NCBI RefSeq assembly: GCF_002211445.1
Contig: NZ_LSTO01000002.1
Location: 167,344 to 203,176 of the forward strand
Reading direction: 5' to 3'
Source: Noviherbaspirillum denitrificans
Lineage (GTDB): Bacteria; Pseudomonadota; Gammaproteobacteria; Burkholderiales; Burkholderiaceae_D
Length of the DNA: 35,833 nt
This document shows positions 9,805-18,171 of the stretch, piece by piece (position 1 is the stretch's first letter; the number at the start of each line of letters is the position of its first letter). The notes under the pieces are model-generated. The model made no database searches. It was not told the DNA's origin and worked only from the letters and a program-made list of their open reading frames with translations. The position numbers and the translations under genes are program-made.

Positions 9805-10419
9805 CTAAAGGGGTTTTCCGTTCTGGCGGCCGCTCCTGGTTCCGGCACGCAGAAGAAGAATCTTCAGGTAGTCATCAATGCGGGAAACCTTCTCGTTGAA
9901 CAGGTTGTAAAACACCAGCCCGAACACGGCGATGCCGATGCCCAGTGCCGTGGCGAACAATGCTGTGCCGATTCCCTTGCTGACCGCTGACGGATCGGAG
10001 ATGCCCGACTGCGCCAGGACGCTGAAGGTATCGATGATGCCGAAGATCGTTCCGAGCAGCCCGAGCAGTGGTGCCGCCGTCACCACGGTGTCCAGGATCC
10101 AGAGACGGCTCACGAGTTTCGCCTTCATGGCGATGTAGATGGCTTCCGACAAATCTTCAACGTCGCCAGGTTCGGCAAGAAGATGCCTGACATCGAGCAT
10201 TTCCCGCACTGCCTGGGCACCGACACTGTCACGATTGATGAGCGGTTGGGGCAGGTCGGTCAGACATTCGATTTCACGCGGCATGGCAGCGGTCAGTTCG
10301 GCAGCATGGCGCAGGTTGACCGCATAAAAGATAAGACGCTCGACAATCACAGTGATGGCGATGGCGATAACCCCGTACATGACATAGAAGGTTATCTGGT
10401 GAAACTTCTCGTAATCCAT
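9805..10419 (-). CDS. exbB: ExbB/TolQ/MotA-type proton channel subunit
   Basis: 204 residues with the three membrane helices of the family: about 8-30, 109-131 and 149-172. The last two contain the conserved TAAPLLGLLGTIFGIIDTF and KGIGTALFATALGIGIAVFGL segments that form the proton-conducting pore. With ExbD it would use the proton gradient to drive TonB, or a TolA-like partner. A strong AAGGAG lies 6 bases before ATG. The gene is placed after the receptor gene rather than next to exbD, an unusual split. It starts 37 bp after the receptor stop and ends 7 bp before the PilY1-like gene, so it is very likely co-transcribed with both. Confidence 0.92.
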   Translation of the reverse strand: MDYEKFHQITFYVMYGVIAIAITVIVERLIFYAVNLRHAAELTAAMPREIECLTDLPQPLINRDSVGAQAVREMLDVRHLLAEPGDVEDLSEAIYIAMKAKLVSRLWILDTVVTAAPLLGLLGTIFGIIDTFSVLAQSGISDPSAVSKGIGTALFATALGIGIAVFGLVFYNLFNEKVSRIDDYLKILLLRAGTRSGRQNGKPL

Positions 10420-10456
10420 CTACCGCTCCTTGCCGCGTGTTTTGGAAACCATCAGC

Positions 10457-12823
10457 TCAAAATGAGACGCCATAGGAAATGCTGACAAAGCGCGGTGCCC
10501 CGGCAAAATAGGTGGGGTTGTTCGCCGCGGCATTGAAGACATTGCCTCTTGATGCCAGGTAGATCTTGTCGAAAAGATTGGAGATGTTAAGCCGCAGGAC
10601 TTGATTCTTGAGCATGCCCGCGTCCGGCAGTTTGCATCCCAGGTTGAGGTTGGTGACCGTATAACCCGGAAGACTTTCATCATTGACCAGGGTGGAGAAG
10701 AATTTGCCGGTGTACTTCGTTTGAAGCTGCGCGTAGAAGGGGCCCGACGCATATTGAATGCGAATGCCGGCGATACCGTGCGGCGTGTTGGGAAATTCCT
10801 TGCCGCTTGTCGGCAGCGACGTTGTCGCGCCGGTCTTGAGGTTTTCCTTCATTTCGCTCTCGGTATACGCAAAGGAGCCATAAACGCTCCATCCGCCGAA
10901 GTACGGTCGCGATCCCGCTTCCAGTTCTATCCCCTTGACGATCACCGCGCCGACGTTGGTAAAGATGGTTGCAGATGCGACGTCGTCGAATGCGGCCGCC
11001 AGCCGGTCGCGATAGAGCGTGCGAAACGCGATGGCGGAAAAACTGCCGTTCGACCCGTGCGACCGAAAGCCGATATCGGTATTGATCGAACTCTCCGGTA
11101 TCGTATTGATTGCCCTGAATAGCACCTCGCCTCTCGTGATCGAATTGGTGTAGGTCTGGTTATTGGGCGGTTTGAAGTTTTTCGCGATATTCGCAAAGAC
11201 GTGATTTTCCGGCGTCAGCCAGTAACGCACTGCGGCGCTAGGAAGCACGCTTCGGAACTGCTGCTGGATCTGGTAATCGTAAAAGCTGTTGGCCGTACCA
11301 GCCGTAACCGCTCCGGACCCCGCGCGTCCTTCGCTCGCGTAGTTGTAAAAGTCATTGGTATATCGGGGCGCGCGTACGCCGATCGCCACATTCAGCCTGT
11401 CGTCCAGGAAGGTCATCGAATCCTGCACGAAGGGCTGCCTTGCGGTAGTGATCGTAAGACGCGAGGTATTCTCGTATGGGCTGCCATCGGGACGCAGGAT
11501 ATACCCGGTGTTGAACCATGGATCGACAGGTGTGCCGTCGTTGTTCACGGGGACGGCCGGATTCGTCTGACGCAGCCTGGCCCGTTCGAACCAGTAACCG
11601 AACGTGATCTTGTGATTATCCAGCTGCCAGTTGATTCGCATTGTGACGCCGGGGCGCCTGGTGGTATTGAGCGTCTGGCGAGCGACCAGGATCGAGTCCA
11701 GTGTATCGCCGTCGCCGTTGAGGTCTGTCTTTCCGGTCAGCGTACGTGTCGCCTTGTCGAGGAATGCGCTTTCAGAGACTACCGCCTCCTGGCTGAATCC
11801 GGTGGAATAACTGTACCAATAGTAGGGCTCCACATTCAGTTGCAGATCCGGCTTGAGCTGAAAACTGCCCTTGAACGAATACAGCCAGTTGCGCGCAGGA
11901 TTGCGGTTGAGGCCGTAGTAGTTGCTGACGGTCTCTACCTGCGCGGTTCCCTTGACCGGCGTCAGATGCCCGGGAAATGTCTCGGTATAGTCGAAGTAGC
12001 GGCCGAACTGGTAGAACTGCGCCTTGGTGAGCGGCCGGATATTGTCATTGTTCTGCAAGTTATGAAGGCCGGTGAAGGTGATGCGATTGCCCGGGGACAG
12101 GTTCAGCTCCGCGCCAAGCCCGAACTGGTCGCGGTTTGCGGAGCCTTTGCCTTTCCACTTGTCGACGTGGCTCTCTGACGCCGAAATATAGGCCTTGAAC
12201 TGGTCGCCGAACAGCATGCCGGTATCGCCTCGGACAAAGGTCTTGCGAAGGTTCAGCTGTCCGAGTGTCTGCGAAAGGCGCACGCCGGCCGTGTTGAGCG
12301 GGTCGCATGTGGCCACGTTGACGGTGCCGCCCACTGCGTAGATATTGGGCGCATCGAATTCGCTCGATGCGCGCGTCACGGCCACCTGGCAGAGATTGTC
12401 CGGGTCTACGAAGGGCTGCGAAAAAACGGTGCTGGCCCCATCATTGATCGGCACGCCGTCAATCGTGAAGCCCATCTGGTTGTTCAAGAACCCCCTGCTG
12501 GAAAACACGTTTTCGAACAGGCCGGTCGCATCGGTGCTGGACGAGTTCACGCCGGGCAGCAATTCAATCAGCTGGAAGGGATCCGCGGTCGCACGTTCTT
12601 TCTCCGCGCTTGCCCTGGATACCGCGCTGCGCGCCCGCGGTGTGTCGTCCCGTTCGATGAGTCCGGTGCCCAGCTGCTCGCCTTCTCCGGCAATGGAGAT
12701 CGTTCCTACCTCGGATACTTTCGAGGCGGCGGCCGGACTGGATTCTTGTGCATCGACCTGGCCGGGGTATGCGGCCAGCAAGGATGTCATCAGGACAGGC
12801 AATGTGCATTTCTTTGACTGCAT
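10457..12823 (-). CDS. TonB-dependent outer-membrane receptor
   Basis: 788 residues. Signal peptide about 1-25, a TonB-box-like stretch EVGTISIA at 38-45, plug domain (LIELLPGVNSSSTDATGLFE, FSSRGF, FTIDGVPIND) and a long beta-barrel ending in SISYGVSF with the terminal aromatic residue required by the family. Two cysteines in the plug, C145 and C173, could form a disulfide. A cognate tonB and exbD lie directly upstream and exbB directly downstream, so this receptor probably has its own energising complex. The substrate is unknown: no siderophore, vitamin B12 or sugar genes are nearby and no Fur box was recognised. AAGGAA precedes ATG 12823. Confidence 0.94.
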   Translation of the reverse strand: MQSKKCTLPVLMTSLLAAYPGQVDAQESSPAAASKVSEVGTISIAGEGEQLGTGLIERDDTPRARSAVSRASAEKERATADPFQLIELLPGVNSSSTDATGLFENVFSSRGFLNNQMGFTIDGVPINDGASTVFSQPFVDPDNLCQVAVTRASSEFDAPNIYAVGGTVNVATCDPLNTAGVRLSQTLGQLNLRKTFVRGDTGMLFGDQFKAYISASESHVDKWKGKGSANRDQFGLGAELNLSPGNRITFTGLHNLQNNDNIRPLTKAQFYQFGRYFDYTETFPGHLTPVKGTAQVETVSNYYGLNRNPARNWLYSFKGSFQLKPDLQLNVEPYYWYSYSTGFSQEAVVSESAFLDKATRTLTGKTDLNGDGDTLDSILVARQTLNTTRRPGVTMRINWQLDNHKITFGYWFERARLRQTNPAVPVNNDGTPVDPWFNTGYILRPDGSPYENTSRLTITTARQPFVQDSMTFLDDRLNVAIGVRAPRYTNDFYNYASEGRAGSGAVTAGTANSFYDYQIQQQFRSVLPSAAVRYWLTPENHVFANIAKNFKPPNNQTYTNSITRGEVLFRAINTIPESSINTDIGFRSHGSNGSFSAIAFRTLYRDRLAAAFDDVASATIFTNVGAVIVKGIELEAGSRPYFGGWSVYGSFAYTESEMKENLKTGATTSLPTSGKEFPNTPHGIAGIRIQYASGPFYAQLQTKYTGKFFSTLVNDESLPGYTVTNLNLGCKLPDAGMLKNQVLRLNISNLFDKIYLASRGNVFNAAANNPTYFAGAPRFVSISYGVSF

Positions 12824-12877
12824 GATTATTTCCTTTTCCAGTAACTTGGCAGGGGGGAGCTTTGCCAGGAGGAGACG

Positions 12878-13618
12878 CTAGCCGGATGGTTGAAACGAGT
12901 AATCCAGATGGATGCAGAACCGGTGAATCGATTCACCCGGGAATGCGCCGGCCGGAAACGGGGGATAGGCGCCGGTGCGCAGCAGCTTTCTCGCCTCGGC
13001 GTCGAGAATCATCGAATGGGATGTGCGATCGATCACGACATCACTGGCTGCAACACCGGCCCGGTTGAGGTCCACGCAGGCGCGAACGGTACCGGAGGGC
13101 TTTTGCATGCTTGCATCTCGTCCCGTCGGGTATTTTTTCCGGCTTTGCACATCGGATCGTATCTGGGCGATGTACGCGTCTTCGGCACTGATTTTTCTTG
13201 TTTCCTGCAAGGCTGCGGGCGGCTCGACGGGCGAGGGAAGCGCGGCTGGTGGAAGAGCGCGTGCCGGCACAGGCGGCGGCAAGTCGGATGGCACGAGCAC
13301 ATCGTTTGGCGATGGGGAAGCCGGTGCTGCGGGCGGTGGCTCAGGCTGCGCCTTTGCCTGCGGCGATGCAGCATCGCGCATGCGGCGGGGTGCCGGTGTC
13401 TTGGGCACGGGCATCGTCATCGAAGGACTCGCAATGGAGGGGGCTGGCTCAGGTTGCGGCGGTGAGGGCAGCGGAGCAGGTTCTGCAATGTTGACTTCGA
13501 ATTGTCCGGCTGGAAGCCTGCTCATCAATTGACGGGCAGGGATGGTGACCAGGAGCAGCAATACAAGCAAGGCGGGTGCAATCCCGATCCAGTCCCGCAT
13601 GCGGTACAGGGCGTTCAT
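12878..13618 (-). CDS. tonB: TonB-like energy transducer
   Basis: 246 residues from ATG 13618, 7 bp after the exbD stop with GAGGG upstream; a longer frame reaching 13732 would run through exbD. One membrane helix about 12-30 (IGIAPALLVLLLLVTIPA), then a proline-rich periplasm-spanning stretch about 45-150 (repeated PxP and PEP). The small TonB-type C-terminal domain includes KYPTG, GTVRACVDLNRAG and EARKLLRTGAYPPFP. Two cysteines in this domain may pair. The arrangement fits TonB, which passes proton-motive energy from ExbB/ExbD to the TonB box of the receptor encoded just downstream. The C-terminal domain is divergent, so the call rests partly on context. Confidence 0.85.
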   Translation of the reverse strand: MNALYRMRDWIGIAPALLVLLLLVTIPARQLMSRLPAGQFEVNIAEPAPLPSPPQPEPAPSIASPSMTMPVPKTPAPRRMRDAASPQAKAQPEPPPAAPASPSPNDVLVPSDLPPPVPARALPPAALPSPVEPPAALQETRKISAEDAYIAQIRSDVQSRKKYPTGRDASMQKPSGTVRACVDLNRAGVAASDVVIDRTSHSMILDAEARKLLRTGAYPPFPAGAFPGESIHRFCIHLDYSFQPSG

Positions 13619-13625
13619 CGCGCCC

Positions 13626-14036
13626 TCACTTTCTTCGCGCAGCGATCGAGAGCGAATCGAAGCCGCTGGCCTTGACCACATCCATGACGTCCAGCAGTCG
13701 CTGCAGCCGGACAGCTTCGTCGCCATTGACAAGAATGCTTGGCTTGTTGGTGTCCTCTCCCTGCTTTTCGCGAAGCCGCTGCGGAATCTCGTCGAGGGCC
13801 ACTATCCGGCCATCAAGCCGCAGTTCGCCATCCTTTGCGATGGTGATGGTGATGCGTGCCGGCGCAGTCAGTTGCTGTACTTGGGAAGACCTGGGAAGCT
13901 GGGTTCGAACACCCAGCGTGGGGATGACGTTGATGCTGATGAGGACAAAAAAAATCAACAGGAACATCATCACATCGATCATCGGAATGATCTCGATGCG
14001 TGCACGCGCACGTTTGGATTCTCCCCAGCTCCGCAT
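13626..14036 (-). CDS. exbD: ExbD/TolR-type biopolymer transport protein
   Basis: 136 residues. Short cytoplasmic N-terminus rich in Arg, one membrane helix about 18-37 (IIPMIDVMMFLLIFFVLISI) carrying the proton-relay aspartate D21, then a periplasmic domain with the ExbD pattern (ITIAKDGELRLDGRIVALDEI, ILVNGDEAV). AAAGG precedes ATG 14036. It is the first gene of the seven-gene cluster, about 40 bases downstream of a plausible sigma70 promoter at 14080-14109. It should work with the ExbB encoded about 3.2 kb further down the same cluster and with the TonB encoded next to it. Confidence 0.92.
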   Translation of the reverse strand: MRSWGESKRARARIEIIPMIDVMMFLLIFFVLISINVIPTLGVRTQLPRSSQVQQLTAPARITITIAKDGELRLDGRIVALDEIPQRLREKQGEDTNKPSILVNGDEAVRLQRLLDVMDVVKASGFDSLSIAARRK

Positions 14037-14079
14037 TGGACAACCTTTCTAGAGGTTGATCTTTGTCATTGTTTTTCTA

Positions 14080-14109
14080 AATATAGTTGATTGTCGAAAA
14101 ATATTCCAA
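14080..14109 (-). promoter_or_regulatory. Candidate sigma70 promoter of the exbD-tonB-pilY1-GGDEF cluster
   Basis: On the minus strand, TTGGAA (14104-14109) and TATATT (14080-14085) are separated by 18 bases. They match the -35 consensus at four of six and the -10 at five of six positions. The AT-rich stretch stands out from the GC-rich neighbourhood. The transcript would have a leader of about 35-40 bases before exbD. No operator was recognised. Confidence 0.45.
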
Positions 14110-14205
14110 GGGTAATGTTCGAAAATGGTGCACGAAAACAGTTCCGCAAGGTCGATTGCGTTTCGGACCGGAAGCAGATGAATAACGCACGAATATAGAA
14201 GCAGC

Positions 14206-14228
14206 AAAGCCACCGGAATGGTGGCTTT
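14206..14228. terminator. Hairpin downstream of the Por/Pad-type gene set, possible terminator
   Basis: AAAGCCACC and GGTGGCTTT form a perfect 9-bp stem with a 5-base loop. On the minus strand the stem is followed by a moderately T-rich stretch (TTTGCTGCTTC). It sits about 75 bp past the stop of the flavoprotein gene and before the exbD promoter, where a terminator is expected. The symmetrical stem could also work on the plus strand. Confidence 0.5.
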
Positions 14229-14259
14229 GTCGTTTTGGCATGTTGGTTTTTTAATAATC

Positions 14260-14288
14260 GAAAGGCACGCCTGCCTTTCCGTTTTTTT
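14260..14288 (+). terminator. Terminator-like hairpin with a T-tract on the plus strand
   Basis: GAAAGGCA and TGCCTTTC form a perfect 8-bp stem with loop CGCC, followed on the plus strand by CG and seven T. The best T-tract therefore faces plus-strand transcription, although both neighbouring genes are on the minus strand. On the minus strand the stem is followed only by GATTATT. It may be bidirectional or end an antisense transcript. Confidence 0.45.
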
Positions 14289-14302
14289 CAACAGGCTGCG
14301 GC

Positions 14303-15925
14303 TTAGATCGTCTCCGGCTCCGTCCTGATCGCCCCGCACGGGCACTCCGATACGCAGATCCCGCAGCCCTTGCAATAATCGTAATTAATCTCGAACCGTT
14401 TCCCCGGCCCGAGCTTGATCACCGCATTGTCCGGACAGACCCCATAGCAGTTGTCGCACTCGAAGCAATTCCCGCACGACAGGCAGCGCCGCGCCTCGAA
14501 CTGCGCATTGCCTTCATCCAGACCGCCGAGGACTTCGTCGAAGGTCGATTGCCGGCGGATGATGTCGAGCACCGGCTGCACCGTCTTCGGCGCATCGGCG
14601 TAGTACCAGGTGTTGAGCTTGTCGAAGGTCGCCAGCTCGTGCTTCGGCGCAGGTTCATAGGTCGTGCCGCGCAGCCATGCGTCGATGTTACGTGCGGCCT
14701 TCTTGCCGTGGCCGATGGCGACCGTCACCGTGCGTTCCGCAGGCACCATGTCGCCGCCCGCAAAGATGCCGGGATACGAGCTCATCATGCTGCGGTCGAC
14801 CTGCACCATGCCGTCCCTGACTTCCAGCCCCGGCACATTCGCCAGCAGCGACAGGTCGACGTCCTGGCCGAGCGCCAGCACCAGCGAATCGGCCTCGATC
14901 GTCTCGAACTCGCCGGTCGGCTGCGGGAAGCCGTTTTCGTCGAGCTTCATCTTCTCCACCGTGAAGCTGCCTTCGCCGGCTTCCTTGATGGTGGACAGCC
15001 ATTTCATCATCACGCCTTCCTGCAGCGCTTCTTCCACCTCGAAATCGTGCGCCGGCATCTTTTCTCGTGTGCGGCGGTAGACGATGATCGATTCTTCGGC
15101 GCCGAGGCGCTTGGCGGTGCGGGCAACGTCGATGGCGGTGTTGCCGCCGCCGTACACGACGACGCGGCGCCCGAGCAGGGGCTTTTCCTGGCCTTCCATG
15201 CTCTTGAGCACGGATACCGCGTCGAGGATGCGGCTGGCGGTGCCGGCCGGGATGTAGGCGCGTTTGGCGACATGCGCGCCGACCGCGAGGAAGACTGCGT
15301 CAAAGCCGCCTTCCTTCATCGCCGCGAGCACGTCGTCCACCTTGTGGTTGAGCCGGATGGCCACGCCCATGGATTCGATGCGCCTGACTTCGGCGTCGAG
15401 CACATCGCGCGGCAGGCGGTACTTCGGAATACCGAAGCGCATCATGCCGCCGGTGAGCGGGCCGGCTTCATGGATCGTGACCTCATGCCCCAGCAGGCGA
15501 AGGTGCCATGCGGCGGACAGGCCGGACGGTCCCGCGCCGATCACCAGCACCTTCTTGCCGCTGGCCGGACCCGGCTCCACCGCCCAGCCGCGCCGGATCG
15601 CATCGTCGCCGAGGAAGCGTTCCACCGCATGCACATTGACCGGCTCATCGAGGCGGCCGCGGTTGCAGGCGGATTCGCAAGGGTGGTAGCAGACACGGCC
15701 CATGATCGCGGGCATCGGGTTGTTCTTCACCAGTTCGCGCCAGGCTTGCTCGTAATCGCCGGACTCGGCGTGGTAGAGCCAGGCCTGGATGTTCTCGCCC
15801 GCCGGGCAGGCGTTGTTGCAGGGCGGAAGGCGGTTGACGTAGACCGGGCGGCTGGTGCGCCAGGAACCGGTGCGGTTGGCCAGCGAGGAGCCGACGTCGA
15901 GCGTGATGGCAAAAGGTTTGTCCAT
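14303..15925 (-). CDS. GltD-like FAD/NAD(P) iron-sulfur oxidoreductase with C-terminal ferredoxin domain
   Basis: 540 residues from ATG 15925, 1 bp after the beta-subunit stop with GGAGG upstream; a longer frame to 15949 would overlap that gene. N-terminal GltD-type iron-sulfur region (C36, C40, C79, C83, C87), FAD Rossmann motif VLVIGAGPSGLSAAW about 127-141, second Rossmann motif VVVYGGGNTAIDVAR followed by YRRTREKMPA, which in GltD enzymes favours NADPH. The C-terminus has ferredoxin-like cysteine sets (CLSCGNCFECDNCYGVCP and CKGCGICVSECPCG). It probably passes electrons between the 2-oxoacid oxidoreductase encoded just upstream and NADP(H), replacing a free ferredoxin and the delta subunit. 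The arrangement recalls phenylglyoxylate dehydrogenase (Pad) of Azoarcus; substrate unproven. Confidence 0.88.
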   Translation of the reverse strand: MDKPFAITLDVGSSLANRTGSWRTSRPVYVNRLPPCNNACPAGENIQAWLYHAESGDYEQAWRELVKNNPMPAIMGRVCYHPCESACNRGRLDEPVNVHAVERFLGDDAIRRGWAVEPGPASGKKVLVIGAGPSGLSAAWHLRLLGHEVTIHEAGPLTGGMMRFGIPKYRLPRDVLDAEVRRIESMGVAIRLNHKVDDVLAAMKEGGFDAVFLAVGAHVAKRAYIPAGTASRILDAVSVLKSMEGQEKPLLGRRVVVYGGGNTAIDVARTAKRLGAEESIIVYRRTREKMPAHDFEVEEALQEGVMMKWLSTIKEAGEGSFTVEKMKLDENGFPQPTGEFETIEADSLVLALGQDVDLSLLANVPGLEVRDGMVQVDRSMMSSYPGIFAGGDMVPAERTVTVAIGHGKKAARNIDAWLRGTTYEPAPKHELATFDKLNTWYYADAPKTVQPVLDIIRRQSTFDEVLGGLDEGNAQFEARRCLSCGNCFECDNCYGVCPDNAVIKLGPGKRFEINYDYCKGCGICVSECPCGAIRTEPETI

Positions 15926-15926
15926 G

Positions 15927-16922
15927 TCAGCGGTCCTCCAGCAGTGCAAATTTCCGGATGTTCCTGTCGGCCATGGCCTGGATGCGGGCGATGGTGTCGA
16001 CCGCCGGCTGCTTGCCGAACAGGTGGGCGAAGCGCTTTTGCAGCTTCAGGTATTCTTCGACCGGCACGCGCTGGCGGATCTTCTGCGAGGACACGACTTC
16101 TCCGTGCTCGGCTTCATACAACGGGAACAGGCCGGTTTCGACCGCAAGCCGGGCAAGGCGGATGGTGTCATGCGACGCCGCGCCCCAGCCGAGCGGGCAG
16201 GGCACGAGGATATGGATGTAGCGCGCGCCGCGTATCGACATCGCCTTTTCGACCTTGGCCTCCAGGTCGTGCAGGTAGGCGACGGAGGCGGTGGCGACAT
16301 AGGGAATGCCGTGGGCCATGGCAATCTGCGGCACGTTCTTGCCTTGTCCCCAGTTGGCGCCAGGCTCCGGGCCGACCGGCATCGTCGTGGCCGTGCGCGC
16401 GGAAGGCGGCGTGGCCGACGAACGCTGGACGCCGGTATTCATGTAGGCCTGGTTGTCGTAGCAGATGTAGAGCACGTCGTCGTTGCGCTCGAACATCCCC
16501 GACAGGCAGCCGAAGCCGATGTCGGTGGTGCCGCCGTCGCCGCCCTGGGCGATCACGCGCACATCCTTGCGGCCCTTCACCTTCATTGCGGCGGCGACGC
16601 CGGTGGCGACTGCCGATGCATTGCCGAACAGCGAATGGATCCACGGGATCTGCCACGAGGTTTCCGGGTAGGGCGTGGAAAACACTTCGAGGCAGCCGGT
16701 GGCGTTGGCCGCGATCACCTGCTTGTCCGCCGCGCGCATGGCGGCATCGATCGCATAGCGCGCGCCCAGTGCTTCGCCGCAGCCCTGGCAGGCGCGGTGC
16801 CCGGAGTTGAGCGAATTGGTGCGCGTCATGTTGGCCTGCACGCTGCGCTCGTCCGGCGCGAGCAGGCGGTTGCCGACAGTGAAGGTGCCGGTCTGGTAGA
16901 ACTTGACGGGTTGTTTGTCCAT
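15927..16922 (-). CDS. 2-oxoacid:acceptor oxidoreductase beta subunit (PorB/Pad type, TPP-binding)
   Basis: 331 residues. Cluster-binding cysteines C45 and C48 (CQGCGE), C77 (ATGC) and C242 (PCPLGW) match the PorB pattern for one [4Fe-4S] cluster. The thiamine diphosphate motif is GGDGGTTDIG (from about 127) to N157 in CYDNQAYMNTG. The stretch TGVQRSSATPPSARTATTMP resembles the substrate-side loop of pyruvate oxidoreductases, so pyruvate or an aryl-glyoxylate is more likely than 2-oxoglutarate (inference). GAGGAG lies 7 bases before ATG. It starts 10 bp after the alpha stop and is followed after 1 bp by the flavoprotein gene. Confidence 0.92.
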   Translation of the reverse strand: MDKQPVKFYQTGTFTVGNRLLAPDERSVQANMTRTNSLNSGHRACQGCGEALGARYAIDAAMRAADKQVIAANATGCLEVFSTPYPETSWQIPWIHSLFGNASAVATGVAAAMKVKGRKDVRVIAQGGDGGTTDIGFGCLSGMFERNDDVLYICYDNQAYMNTGVQRSSATPPSARTATTMPVGPEPGANWGQGKNVPQIAMAHGIPYVATASVAYLHDLEAKVEKAMSIRGARYIHILVPCPLGWGAASHDTIRLARLAVETGLFPLYEAEHGEVVSSQKIRQRVPVEEYLKLQKRFAHLFGKQPAVDTIARIQAMADRNIRKFALLEDR

Positions 16923-16932
16923 GGTCGGCTCC

Positions 16933-18171
16933 TCAGCGCGACGCGAGGTCGCGCAGGATATTTTCGGCCGTCGGGCCCGAGCGGCGCTGCTGCTTCTCGC
17001 GCTCGATTTCGCGATTCACGATCTCGTGGTTCAGGTCGAGGAAGGTGAGCGGTTCCAGCGCATCCTGCTGCGCCTTCGCAAACAGCTTGCGCAGGCTGGC
17101 CTTGGTGATCGGCCGTCCGCCGAGTCCCGCGACGACGGTATGGGCGCGCACCTTCGTCCCTGCGAGCGCCGCCTGCAAGTCGTGTGATACGACACCGCCG
17201 ATGCCGAGCGAGAAGGATTTTTCCAGCACCACGATGCGCTCGGCGTTGCACAGCGCGTCATGCAGCTGGCGTGTCGGGAACGGGCGGAACGAGCAGATCG
17301 ACAGCGCGCCGATCGACTCGCCTTCGTCGCGCATGTCGTCGATCACATCCTTGATCGTGCCCATCACCGAGCCGAGCGCGACGACAATGGTCTTCGCATC
17401 TTCGCAGCGATAGGTCCTGAGCAAGCCGCCCGAGGTGCGGCCGAAGGTCTTGCCGAACTCTTCGGAAAGCTGCGGGATCAGTTCCAGCGCCTGCATCTGT
17501 TTGTGGTGGGCGAGGTAGCGCACTTCCGTGAAGGCATCCGGCCCGACCATGGCGCCGATGGAAACCGGTTCGCGCGGATCGAGAACCTGGCGCGGTTCGA
17601 AGCGCGGGAGGAAGGCATCGACCTGGTCCTGCCACGGAATGTCGATGCGCTCGTACGCATGCGTGAGGATGAAGCCGTCCACGCAGACCATCACCGGCAT
17701 CGACAGTTCTTCCGCGAGGCGGAAGGCCTGGATGTGCAGGTCGACCGCTTCCTGGTTGTTTTCCGCGTAGATCTGGATCCAGCCGGCGTCACGCATGGAC
17801 ATGGAATCGGTATGGTCGTTCCAGATGTTGATCGGTGCCCCGATCGCGCGGTTACCGATGGTCATGACGATCGGCAGGCCGAGGCCGGCGGCGTTGTACA
17901 CCGCTTCCGCCATGAAGAGCAGGCCCTGGCTGGCCGTCGCGGTATAGGTGCGCGCGCCGGCGGCGGAGGCGCCGATGGCGACAGAGAGCGCGGCGAATTC
18001 GGATTCGACGTTGATGAACTCGCAATGCTCCAGTTCACCGGATTTCACGATCTCGCCCAACCCCTCCACGATGTGGGTCTGCGGGGTGATCGGGTAGGCG
18101 CAAATGACTTCCGGGCGGCACAGCGCAATGGCTTCGGCCATCGCGTGGGAACCCTCGGTTTGCTTAAGCAT
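16933..18171 (-). CDS. 2-oxoacid:acceptor oxidoreductase alpha subunit (PorA/Pad type)
   Basis: 412 residues from ATG 18171, preceded by AGGAGG at 6 bases and overlapping the gamma gene by 8 bp; a longer frame to 18276 would run back into the gamma gene. The N-terminal pyrimidine-binding domain shows AYPITPQTHIVEGLGE, ESEFAALSVAIGASAAGARTYTATASQGL and GNRAIGAPINIWNDHTDSM. The C-terminal transketolase-type domain shows VALGSVMGTIKDVIDD and ALSICSFRPFP. Together with the gamma, beta and flavoprotein genes it makes a complete four-gene enzyme. The end of the protein is rich in Glu, Arg and Gln. Substrate not determinable from motifs alone. Confidence 0.92.
   Translation of the reverse strand: MLKQTEGSHAMAEAIALCRPEVICAYPITPQTHIVEGLGEIVKSGELEHCEFINVESEFAALSVAIGASAAGARTYTATASQGLLFMAEAVYNAAGLGLPIVMTIGNRAIGAPINIWNDHTDSMSMRDAGWIQIYAENNQEAVDLHIQAFRLAEELSMPVMVCVDGFILTHAYERIDIPWQDQVDAFLPRFEPRQVLDPREPVSIGAMVGPDAFTEVRYLAHHKQMQALELIPQLSEEFGKTFGRTSGGLLRTYRCEDAKTIVVALGSVMGTIKDVIDDMRDEGESIGALSICSFRPFPTRQLHDALCNAERIVVLEKSFSLGIGGVVSHDLQAALAGTKVRAHTVVAGLGGRPITKASLRKLFAKAQQDALEPLTFLDLNHEIVNREIEREKQQRRSGPTAENILRDLASR

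Noticed and set aside
12878-13732. Longer version of the tonB frame starting at 13732
   Set aside because: The added residues come from DNA that encodes the exbD C-terminus, and the ATG at 13618 has a ribosome site and sits 7 bp after the exbD stop.
14303-15925. Glutamate synthase small subunit (gltD) for ammonia assimilation
   Set aside because: No gltB is present, the protein has an extra C-terminal ferredoxin region absent from GltD, and it is packed against 2-oxoacid oxidoreductase subunits.
14549-16810. 753-codon plus-strand open frame opposite the Por/Pad-type genes
   Set aside because: Antisense to the beta-subunit and flavoprotein genes, Arg/His/Ala-rich composition typical of shadow frames, and no ribosome site.
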